NCBI GenBank assembly: GCA_027033525.1
Contig: JALVLD010000064.1
Coordinates: forward strand, 1 to 5,212
Direction of reading: 5' to 3'
Source: Candidatus Dojkabacteria bacterium
Lineage (GTDB): Bacteria > Patescibacteriota > Dojkabacteria > GCA-002793355
Length of the DNA: 5,212 bases
The notes below the pieces were generated by a model, which was given only the letters and a program-made list of their open reading frames with translations, had not been told where the DNA came from and ran no database searches. Below, in pieces: positions 1 to 5,212 of this stretch; the stretch's first letter is position 1, and every line of letters begins with the position of its first letter. The translations under genes and the position numbers were made by a program.

Positions 1-35
1 ATATTACAAATATTAAACTAGAATTTTAGAACCTT

Positions 36-1841
36 TTATTTTTTATAACGTCCACCGCCCCACTCACGCTTGGCTTTTGCCTTAGTAATACGTACGAGCC
101 TACCGTTCCCGAGTTTTTCGTACACAGCATCAAAATAGTCTAAAAAGTCTATATCTTCACCTATATAGATTAATGTCTTCCCATACTTGTCCAAATAGTT
201 AGCTAAATTGTGAAATATTGAATATTTTGCAGCACTATCAATATAACTAAATGGTTCATCTAAAATATATACTGGCCTATCTCTATAAATAGCTCTTGCA
301 ATTGCAATTCGTTGCCACAATCCAGATGGTAACTCTACCCCTGGATAAAAATACGTGCCTAATGGAATTGTTTCAGGATTAATTTTAGACTGTTTTAGCC
401 ATTTATCTAAGCCGGTAATTTTTAAAGCTGTATTATATTGCTTTTTATCAAATTTACGCATTGGGTCTCCCAATATTATATTTTTCTTAAATGGCACATA
501 ATAACGCCCAAAATCTTCTGGCACTAGTGAAAACAAGTTTTTTATTTCTCCTCGTGCGTACTCTTCTACTGGAATATTATTTACATAGTAGCTTTTAAAT
601 GGGACTGGGAAAAGTGTCGTCAAAATTTTTACAAGTGCAGTCTTCCCCGCCCCATCACGACCTAAAATAAGAATCTTCTCCCGGGGGTTTATAGTTAAGT
701 TCGCATTCTTCAATATAAAACGCCGACTTCTCCTCCCAAAACTAAAATTCAACCTCTTAAATGATAAGGAAGGAGGAGCTCCCCTGCCTTTAATTACAAC
801 CTGCCCCCAATGTTTGTCAGCAAACCCCTTCATATCATAAATATCGTACAAGTCTTTAACATATCTTAAATTGGCGATAAGTTCCCCAACTACTGTCAAA
901 AGCAAAGCTGACTTTTGGTGAAGATTATCTATATAATTTACATTGGCCCATATCATACCTACCTGTACCTTTCTTATAATACTTGTTGCAACAACATAAA
1001 ATTGCAATAATGAAAGCAGCATAAGATCATAAATGCTTGCAAAGTGCAACCAATTTTTCTTATGTATTGAATGCGCAGTATACGCACGCCGCAAATAATC
1101 CTCTTCACGCATTAATAAGCGCCTTAAATACTTATGTAAGGAATTGACTTTTCTTTCCATAAAAGTACGTATATCCAATAAAACATTAATATAATAAGAA
1201 CGCTTTCTTAATGGAATTGCTAACTGCTCTACAAAACGACGATATATCTTTTCTTGTATATATTGCACAGCAAACTTAATCACTGGCAATAAAATTGCTA
1301 CGGTTATTACAACTACAGAAACCCCCTTAATTGTAAACAGCGTCATAACCATAGACAAAATCGCACCGATCAAATCATTTGTTCTATTTATGACAGTGAG
1401 TGCGGCAGTCCACCAGTATGTCTTATATGTCTCCAGCTTGTTAAAAATATCGTTGCGCTCAATCTCCTGGAGGTTAAACCTATGAATACGTCTAGCCAAA
1501 TCGTGGGAAACATAACGAAAATAGACTTTAAAGCGTAACCTATCATAAGCCGTGTCTTTCAGCCATACAATTACTTCTTTTAAAATAATTAGTCCCAACC
1601 AAGCTGACATATATACCATTGGGGCAGGAAGCATATAAGAGCCAATATGGAGAAGACTCGTCTGCCTATAAAAATCAATTACAGAGTCTACAAACATCCC
1701 CTGCACTAAAAGCTTTACGGGATACAAGACATACAAAAATATGGCGAAGAACATATATAAAGGCAGCGAGAAACCGCCATACTTTTTAAAATACTTAAAG
1801 TGTCTAATATACAACCTTAAATAACTAGATTGTCTCTCCAT
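36..1841 (-). CDS. ABC exporter-type half-transporter (membrane domain fused to ATPase domain) with degenerate ATPase motifs
   Basis: This 601-residue protein has the length and order of a type IV ABC exporter half-transporter: membrane domain, then ATP-binding domain. Hydrophobic segments lie near residues 27-47, 73-94, 155-172, 174-192, 267-290 and 310-326, matching the usual six helices. The ATPase domain starts near 355. It has an aromatic A-loop candidate (F368), an intact Walker A (G394-RDGAGKT, K400) and an intact Walker B (YILDEP, D528 and E529). Other positions deviate. The Q-loop Gln is Glu (VPED, E442), the signature reads LPSGLWQR (504-511) instead of LSGGQxQR, and the H-loop His is Glu (IGED, E562). 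Such proteins work as dimers exporting lipids, peptides or drugs; the substrate cannot be told. It may need a heterodimeric partner, and none is in the window. The ATG at 1841 is the only sensible start; an AAGG lies about 12 nt upstream, a weak ribosome site. It follows the SPFH gene by 37 bp, so cotranscription is likely. Family assignment is firm, substrate unknown. Confidence 0.93.
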   Translation of the reverse strand: MERQSSYLRLYIRHFKYFKKYGGFSLPLYMFFAIFLYVLYPVKLLVQGMFVDSVIDFYRQTSLLHIGSYMLPAPMVYMSAWLGLIILKEVIVWLKDTAYDRLRFKVYFRYVSHDLARRIHRFNLQEIERNDIFNKLETYKTYWWTAALTVINRTNDLIGAILSMVMTLFTIKGVSVVVITVAILLPVIKFAVQYIQEKIYRRFVEQLAIPLRKRSYYINVLLDIRTFMERKVNSLHKYLRRLLMREEDYLRRAYTAHSIHKKNWLHFASIYDLMLLSLLQFYVVATSIIRKVQVGMIWANVNYIDNLHQKSALLLTVVGELIANLRYVKDLYDIYDMKGFADKHWGQVVIKGRGAPPSLSFKRLNFSFGRRSRRFILKNANLTINPREKILILGRDGAGKTALVKILTTLFPVPFKSYYVNNIPVEEYARGEIKNLFSLVPEDFGRYYVPFKKNIILGDPMRKFDKKQYNTALKITGLDKWLKQSKINPETIPLGTYFYPGVELPSGLWQRIAIARAIYRDRPVYILDEPFSYIDSAAKYSIFHNLANYLDKYGKTLIYIGEDIDFLDYFDAVYEKLGNGRLVRITKAKAKREWGGGRYKK

Positions 1842-1866
1842 AAACTTTTGTAACCTTAACTTCCGC

Positions 1867-1881
1867 TAAGCCACGGGCTTA
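1867..1881 (-). repeat. Small perfect inverted repeat (hairpin) between the SPFH and ABC genes
   Basis: On the minus strand the sequence TAAGCC-CGT-GGCTTA is a perfect 6-bp stem with a 3-nt loop. Its first three bases are the stop codon of the SPFH gene. No T-run follows it in the direction of transcription, so it does not look like an intrinsic terminator. In an mRNA spanning both genes it could affect 3'-end stability or the ratio of the two products. It is short enough that chance cannot be excluded. Confidence 0.4.
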
Positions 1882-2778
1882 TTCTTTCTTCCTTATGGCC
1901 TGCTTAGCACTTTCTAGTGCCGCGGTTGCCCCTTTTAAAAAATCGGACATGTTCCCTTCAGGTAGATTCATAAACAAAACCTTGGAATTCTCACTAACAC
2001 CCACCTCCTTTAAGGTATCAAAATATTGAGACAACATAACAAAATCCATGATACTTTGTGTATTGGTGCCTGGGATTTGCTTCATATCTTCAATAGAACG
2101 TTTTAAACCATCAATAATAGCTTGGCGCTCGCCTGCTATACCTTCACCACGTAAAATAGCTGCTTCTTTTTCTGCTTCAGCCGATTTTACGAGCCTAATC
2201 TTCTTAGCTTCTGCTTCATTTACTGCTGCTTCTTTTAAACGTTGGGAAGCAACAACCTTACTCATTGCTTCTGTTATTTCCTTAGGGAAAATTATGTCCA
2301 TTATTTGAAAACCATGAATTTTTATACCCCAGCTTAGCATTTTTTCTTCTAAATGATGTATAAGATACTCTGCAATTTCTTCGCGCCTCTCTAAAAGCTC
2401 CTCATGTGTTTCTGTTGCAACAAAACTTCTAACATAATTTTCCACAAAAGAAGCTAATGTAGCAGAAGGATTTTTTAAATTATAATAGTACTCTGTAATA
2501 TTATCAGGATCTACAGAATAAATAAGGTTTGCTTTAAGCCTGACCAATACTTTATCTTTAGTTACTGCTTCTAAATCAAACTTAAAATTGGTTATTGCAA
2601 GTGAAATTTGTGTAGGCATAGACTGCACAACAGGAAGTACTATGTTTAAGCCTGGTTTGGCGACTCTACTAAATCTCCCCAAAGTCTCAATAATACCCAA
2701 ATGATTTTGCTTTACGATACGAAAAGTGTGAAATACGAAGTATAAGATAAGTAAAATTAGCAGCCACATACTATTCAC
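1879..2778 (-). CDS. SPFH/band 7 membrane-anchored protein, HIR (hypersensitive-induced-reaction)-like
   Basis: This 299-residue protein has an N-terminal hydrophobic anchor (about residues 4-19), then a band 7/SPFH domain (about 22-175) beginning with the typical lead-in GIIETLGRFSRVAKPGLN. An Ala/Glu/Lys-rich helical stretch (about 178-212) follows, which is the oligomerising coiled coil of the family. The C-terminal part (RQAIIDGL at 218-225, PGT at 236-238, QYFDTLKEVG at 251-260) resembles the tail of plant HIR proteins as I remember them, more than HflK/HflC or flotillins. SPFH proteins form large ring or cage assemblies on membranes and organise or regulate membrane proteins, often proteases. 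No NfeD or FtsH neighbour is visible here. The start is uncertain: GTG at 2778 gives 299 residues, while ATG at 2769 removes three and fits equally well. Neither has a Shine-Dalgarno sequence. The next gene downstream is the ABC exporter, probably in the same transcript. Family call is firm; molecular role is open. Confidence 0.93.
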   Translation of the reverse strand: MNSMWLLILLILYFVFHTFRIVKQNHLGIIETLGRFSRVAKPGLNIVLPVVQSMPTQISLAITNFKFDLEAVTKDKVLVRLKANLIYSVDPDNITEYYYNLKNPSATLASFVENYVRSFVATETHEELLERREEIAEYLIHHLEEKMLSWGIKIHGFQIMDIIFPKEITEAMSKVVASQRLKEAAVNEAEAKKIRLVKSAEAEKEAAILRGEGIAGERQAIIDGLKRSIEDMKQIPGTNTQSIMDFVMLSQYFDTLKEVGVSENSKVLFMNLPEGNMSDFLKGATAALESAKQAIRKKE

Positions 2779-2797
2779 GTTTATAACTTATTAAACT

Positions 2798-2827
2798 ATT
2801 ATACATTATTTTACATCCAAAGAGCAA
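2798..2827 (-). promoter_or_regulatory. Candidate sigma70-type promoter for the SPFH-ABC unit
   Basis: Read on the minus strand, a perfect -10 box TATAAT lies at 2803-2798 and a moderate -35 candidate TTGCTC at 2827-2822, with an 18-bp spacer. The expected transcript start is near 2791, giving a leader of about 13 nt to the GTG start or 22 nt to the alternative ATG. The leader lacks a Shine-Dalgarno motif. The region is AT-rich, so a -10 match alone is weak evidence; the paired -35 and the position raise confidence. Confidence 0.5.
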
Positions 2828-3022
2828 AAAAACAAACACACTAATTAAGCCCCTCTACAATAAAGTTAGCCCCCAAAGAACTAGTCCAGAAGAAAAAAGT
2901 AAACCAGTCTAGAAAGAGTTAAGACACGAAAGGCACATGAACAAACAAAACGAGTTCGCATCTGTTCTGTCCTTGCCGCAATTGTTTTACCCCATGTTCT
3001 CCAAAACGAATGTGCTTCAAAC

Positions 3023-3038
3023 TATAATATGCTATAAT
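3023..3038 (+). promoter_or_regulatory. tRNA-Ala promoter: extended -10, with a second TATAAT 10 bp upstream
   Basis: An extended -10 element TGC-TATAAT occupies 3030-3038 directly upstream of the tRNA. No good -35 hexamer is visible 16-18 bp upstream, which is usual when an extended -10 is present. A second TATAAT sits at 3023-3028, so CTATAAT occurs twice exactly 10 bp apart, one helical turn. From the downstream box, transcription should start about 3045-3047, leaving only 0-2 nt before the mature tRNA. From the upstream box it should start near 3035. Confidence 0.65.
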
Positions 3039-3046
3039 TCCTATAC

Positions 3047-3120
3047 GGGCCTGTAGCTCAGCTGGCTAGAGCACACGCATGGCATGCGTGGGGTCGCGGG
3101 TTCGAGTCCCGCCAGGTCCA
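3047..3120 (+). tRNA. tRNA-Ala, anticodon GGC
   Basis: The 74-nt sequence folds as a complete cloverleaf. The acceptor stem is GGGCCTG (3047-3053) with CAGGTCC (3113-3119), including the G3-U70 wobble that is the classic alanine identity element. The D stem is GCTC/GAGC (3056-3059, 3069-3072). The anticodon stem is CACGC/GCGTG (3074-3078, 3086-3090) with loop ATGGCAT, placing anticodon GGC at 3081-3083, which reads codon GCC. The T stem is GCGGG/CCCGC around TTCGAGT (3101-3107). The discriminator base is A3120. The CCA seen at 3118-3120 is the end of the acceptor stem plus the discriminator; the true CCA tail is not encoded and must be added by a nucleotidyltransferase. The gene stands alone, transcribed opposite to its protein-coding neighbours. 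Confidence 0.97.
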
Positions 3121-3206
3121 TAGCTTTACCACCTCTTTCTTTCCTTATATTACATGATTCCCTTTAAACGCTATCATTTATACATACTAAGGCGAGAAAC
3201 ATACGC

Positions 3207-3218
3207 TTTCACGTGAAA
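3207..3218. repeat. Perfect 12-bp palindrome overlapping the terminator stem
   Basis: The sequence TTTCACGTGAAA is identical on both strands. Its right half (GTGAAA) overlaps the left arm of the terminator hairpin that starts at 3215. It could be a dimeric protein-binding site or, in RNA, the 4-bp stem TTTC/GAAA around ACGT, which would compete with the terminator stem. The palindrome is certain; its function is unknown. Confidence 0.4.
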
Positions 3219-3234
3219 CCCATGGTTTCTTTTT
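3215..3234 (+). terminator. Rho-independent terminator downstream of tRNA-Ala
   Basis: A stem of GAAACC (3215-3220) and GGTTTC (3224-3229) closes a 3-nt loop CAT and is followed at once by five T (3230-3234), then AATTTT. The stem is short with only two G-C pairs next to the loop plus one at the base, so it is modest in strength. The T-tract lies on the plus-strand side only, so it serves the tRNA transcript and not the glutamate dehydrogenase gene arriving from the other side. It lies about 95 nt after the tRNA 3' end, implying a 3' trailer that must be removed. Confidence 0.6.
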
Positions 3235-3283
3235 AATTTTATCTTTAAAAGCACTCTTGGCCGAATTTTACTCCCTTTTTGAT

Positions 3284-4504
3284 TTACATTTTCTCAGTTA
3301 CCCTACTTACTGCTAAAGCATATGCTCCCATGCGTAAATCAGAGTTTAATTCTTCTGCTTTGCTATATACCTCCTTAAATGCTGGCTTAATTGTATCTTC
3401 TAGTTTCTTAAATACCTCTTCTTTTGTCCATTTTTCATTGTGCTTATTTTGATACCATTCAAAATACGAAACTGTTACACCTCCAGAATTAGCCAGAATG
3501 TCTGGTACTACAATCCTATTTTTAGCATGCAAAATAGAATCTGCTTCAGGCGTAATTGGGCCATTTGCAAGCTCTATAATGTACTTAGCTTTAATTTTAT
3601 CTGCATTTGTCTCAGCTATAACATTTTCTATTGCTGCAGGAACTAACACGTCAACATCTAACTTTAAAAGCTCTTCATTGCTAATTACATCTACATCTGA
3701 CATATTTGTCACGCTGCCGGCTGTTTGCTTAACTTCTAATACGTGTTCTACATCTATACCGTTTGGATTATAAATTGCACCTTTAGAATCACTTATTGCT
3801 ACGACTTTAAAACCAGCCTTACTTGCAAAATATGCAAAATAATATCCCACATTACCAAATCCTTGCACTGCAATAGTTGTTGTGTCTTTTTCTAATTTAA
3901 ACTTGGTTGCAAGCTCTTCTAAAATATAAAAACCACCAAGCCCTGTTGCTTCAACTCTTCCCTGGCTCCCACCATCTTCTATTTTCTTACCTGTAATTAC
4001 TGCAGGCGATGGCCTACCTACTATTTTAGAATATTCATCTACCATCCATCCCATTACTGTTGGATTGGTATACATATCTGGCGCAGGTACATCTTTATCT
4101 GGCCCAATGATATCAGCAATAGCTCTAATAAAGGCTCTAGACAATCTTTCTAATTCAGCTTCACTCAGCTTTTTTGTATCAACCTTTACACCGCCTTTAC
4201 CTCCACCAAAAGGCAGATTTACAACAGCTGTTTTCCAAGTCATCCACATAGAAAGGGCCTTTACTTCTTCAGGAGTTACATAAGTACTGAATCGTAAACC
4301 ACCTTTATATGGTCCTAAAACATTGTTATGCTGGCTTCTATACCCAACAAATGTTTGATACGAACCATCATCCATTCTAACTCTAAAACTAACTTCTACG
4401 AATCTATCTGGTAAAAGTAATTTTTCTAGCTTGGCAGAATCAAGATTAATAAGTTTTGCTACCTTGGTAAGTTGTGATTGAGCATTTTTAAAAGGATCTT
4501 GCAT
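3284..4504 (-). CDS. gdhA: Glutamate dehydrogenase (Glu/Leu/Phe/Val dehydrogenase family)
   Basis: This 406-residue protein has the usual length of compact hexameric glutamate dehydrogenases and catalyses the reversible conversion of glutamate to 2-oxoglutarate and ammonium with NAD(P), in the cytoplasm. The N-terminal substrate domain carries GPYKGG (K67), the motif WKTAVVNLPFGGGKGG (K91 and catalytic K103) and PAPDM (D143, catalytic Asp). These are spaced as K89, K113, K125 and D165 in the Clostridium symbiosum enzyme. The nucleotide-binding domain has GFGNVG (215-220) with D239 after the second strand, which does not settle NAD against NADP. S346 in GGVTVSYFEW matches the Ser that holds the substrate side-chain carboxylate, favouring glutamate over leucine, valine or phenylalanine. 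The enzyme appears intact. The ATG at 4504 fits the family start and has no Shine-Dalgarno sequence upstream. It is transcribed alone, convergent with the tRNA and divergent from the SDR gene. Confidence 0.96.
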   Translation of the reverse strand: MQDPFKNAQSQLTKVAKLINLDSAKLEKLLLPDRFVEVSFRVRMDDGSYQTFVGYRSQHNNVLGPYKGGLRFSTYVTPEEVKALSMWMTWKTAVVNLPFGGGKGGVKVDTKKLSEAELERLSRAFIRAIADIIGPDKDVPAPDMYTNPTVMGWMVDEYSKIVGRPSPAVITGKKIEDGGSQGRVEATGLGGFYILEELATKFKLEKDTTTIAVQGFGNVGYYFAYFASKAGFKVVAISDSKGAIYNPNGIDVEHVLEVKQTAGSVTNMSDVDVISNEELLKLDVDVLVPAAIENVIAETNADKIKAKYIIELANGPITPEADSILHAKNRIVVPDILANSGGVTVSYFEWYQNKHNEKWTKEEVFKKLEDTIKPAFKEVYSKAEELNSDLRMGAYALAVSRVTEKM

Positions 4505-4533
4505 AAATATTAAACTAATATTTTATCTATAAT

Positions 4534-4539
4534 ATTATA
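4534..4539 (-). promoter_or_regulatory. Candidate -10 box for the glutamate dehydrogenase gene
   Basis: On the minus strand TATAAT lies at 4539-4534, directly preceded by GTG. It predicts a transcript start near 4527 and a leader of about 22 nt with no Shine-Dalgarno motif. I find no convincing -35 at 16-19 bp, and other AT-rich hexamers downstream (for example TAAAAT at 4525-4520) could serve instead. The start site is therefore only approximate. Confidence 0.4.
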
Positions 4540-4648
4540 CACCTGTTGTCTAGAGGAGTATTATCATTTAAGACCAACATCAGCACTCCCTGTTCTTTAA
4601 AGCCTTAGCGTTTAAAATTCCTATTCTCTTTTCTATTTTCATTTTTTA

Positions 4649-4677
4649 TTGCAACCAAGAATACCTTAATATATACT
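4649..4677 (+). promoter_or_regulatory. Sigma70-type promoter producing a probably leaderless SDR transcript
   Basis: A -35 box TTGCAA (4649-4654) and a -10 box TATACT (4672-4677) are separated by the ideal 17 bp. The start site expected about 7 nt after the -10 box is 4683-4685, which is exactly the ATG of the SDR gene. There is no room for a leader and no Shine-Dalgarno sequence, so the mRNA should begin at or beside its start codon. Confidence 0.6.
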
Positions 4678-4682
4678 AAAAC

Positions 4683-5212
4683 ATGCAACTTAAGGGTTCT
4701 AACATTGTAATATCAGGAGCCTCTCACGGCTTAGGCAAAGCACTCGCCGAACAATTACATTTGCAAGGAGCTAATCTATATTTATTATCGCGCAATATTG
4801 CCAAAGAACAATTTCCCTTTAAGGTTAATACAATTACATGCGATATTACGAATCCAAAGCAAGTAGAAAAGGCATTTAACCTACTCCCCAACTTCGATAT
4901 TTTAATCAACTCCGTAGGCATTCCGCTTGTAAAACCTCTTACACAAAGCTCTACTGAAGAAATTCAAAGAGTTATAAACACTAATTTAACAGGCATTATC
5001 TACGCCACAAAATACGCTATTGCCAAACTTAAAAATTCAAAAAATCCGTTTATAATAAACGTTATCTCTACCTCTGGCAAAAAAGCCAGAATCACTGAAA
5101 CTGTATATTGTGCCTCTAAATGGGGACTTGCTGGTTTTACAAATAGTTTACGCTTGGAACTTGCTCCTTTAGGCATAAAGGTCATAAGTGTATACCCAGG
5201 GGGTATGAAATC
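4683..5212 (+). CDS. Short-chain dehydrogenase/reductase (classical SDR), 3' end cut by window
   Basis: An open frame runs from ATG 4683 to the window edge: 176 complete codons and no stop. Classical SDRs have about 230-260 residues, so roughly the last third to quarter is missing. The Rossmann motif is SGASHGLG (11-18), a variant of TGxxxGxG with Ser for the first Thr. Next come D54 (CDIT), NSVG (76-79) in place of NNAG, and the catalytic tetrad N101, S129, Y142 and K146 (YCASK), then PGG (172-174). R37 just after the second strand (LLSRN) suggests NADPH preference. The product is a soluble oxidoreductase acting on a hydroxyl or keto group. The substrate-binding C-terminal loop is outside the window, so a FabG-like or other role cannot be assigned. 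The gene is divergent from glutamate dehydrogenase and appears to be translated from a leaderless mRNA. Antisense open frames at 4724-4921 and 5000-5185 are shadows. Confidence 0.93.
   Translation, partial: MQLKGSNIVISGASHGLGKALAEQLHLQGANLYLLSRNIAKEQFPFKVNTITCDITNPKQVEKAFNLLPNFDILINSVGIPLVKPLTQSSTEEIQRVINTNLTGIIYATKYAIAKLKNSKNPFIINVISTSGKKARITETVYCASKWGLAGFTNSLRLELAPLGIKVISVYPGGMK

Noticed and set aside
1..35. Possible terminator after the ABC gene (imperfect CTAGAATTTTAG repeat)
   Set aside because: The repeat is AT-rich and imperfect, with no stable GC stem or following T-run on the minus strand.
2048..2308. Open frame on the plus strand inside the SPFH gene
   Set aside because: It is antisense to a clearly recognisable SPFH domain and coiled coil, has biased Ser/Ala/Ile composition typical of a shadow frame, and shows no family features.
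3118..3120. Encoded CCA tail of the tRNA
   Set aside because: Pairing G1 with C72 uses 3119, so these bases are the acceptor stem end and discriminator; the bases after 3120 are TAG.
3215..3234. The tRNA terminator hairpin acting also as terminator for the glutamate dehydrogenase gene
   Set aside because: On the minus strand the hairpin is followed by ACGTGAAAGCG with no T-tract, so it is not an intrinsic terminator in that direction.
3440..4283. Several plus-strand open frames (3440-3646, 3498-3773, 4065-4283) opposite glutamate dehydrogenase
   Set aside because: They overlap one another and lie wholly within a well-conserved dehydrogenase on the other strand; none has recognisable motifs.
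4555..4589. Inverted repeat GGAGT (4555-4559) and ACTCC (4585-4589) in the divergent intergenic region as an operator
   Set aside because: Only five base pairs with a 25-nt gap; expected by chance in a region of this size.
4724..5185. Minus-strand open frames (4724-4921 and 5000-5185) near the right end
   Set aside because: They are antisense to the SDR gene, whose full catalytic motif set on the plus strand shows the real coding direction.
1..5212. CRISPR array, insertion sequence, phage or toxin-antitoxin module
   Set aside because: No regularly spaced repeats, terminal inverted repeats, transposase or paired small genes are visible; the tRNA has no repeated 3' end nearby that would mark an integration site.

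Overview
The window reads as bacterial chromosomal DNA, AT-rich, with four protein genes (one cut by the right edge) and one tRNA gene. Bacterial origin is supported by sigma70-type promoter elements (TATAAT boxes, one extended -10) and an intrinsic-type terminator. Starts lack convincing Shine-Dalgarno sequences, one gene looks leaderless, the tRNA has no encoded CCA, and the proteins are divergent members of broad families. This mix would fit an uncultured lineage such as Candidate Phyla Radiation/Patescibacteria, but that placement is an inference. All complete genes end in TAA, so the window says nothing about recoding.

Layout, left to right. Positions 36-1841 (minus): an ABC exporter half-transporter with an N-terminal membrane domain and a C-terminal ATPase domain whose contact motifs are unusually degenerate. 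Positions 1879-2778 (minus): a membrane-anchored SPFH/band 7 protein whose C-terminal half resembles the plant hypersensitive-induced-reaction (HIR) type. The two lie head-to-tail 37 bp apart and are probably cotranscribed, SPFH gene first, from a promoter near 2800. Positions 2779-3046 are intergenic and carry that promoter and, on the plus strand, an extended -10 promoter for tRNA-Ala(GGC) at 3047-3120. The tRNA is followed by a hairpin plus T-tract terminator at 3215-3234, which separates it from the convergent glutamate dehydrogenase gene (3284-4504, minus). A 178-bp divergent intergenic region then leads to a plus-strand short-chain dehydrogenase/reductase gene starting at 4683 and running off the window. 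It has a well-formed promoter whose predicted start site falls on its ATG.

How the genes fit together: the SPFH scaffold and ABC exporter probably form one membrane-related transcription unit. The glutamate dehydrogenase links amino-acid and carbon metabolism (glutamate to 2-oxoglutarate plus ammonium). The SDR is a nucleotide-dependent oxidoreductase of unknown substrate. Nothing ties the SPFH/ABC pair to the two dehydrogenases beyond proximity. I see no mobile element, CRISPR array, phage gene or clear defence system. The points most worth a second look are the eroded ATPase motifs beside a HIR-type SPFH protein, the leaderless SDR gene, and the near-absent 5' leader of the tRNA.
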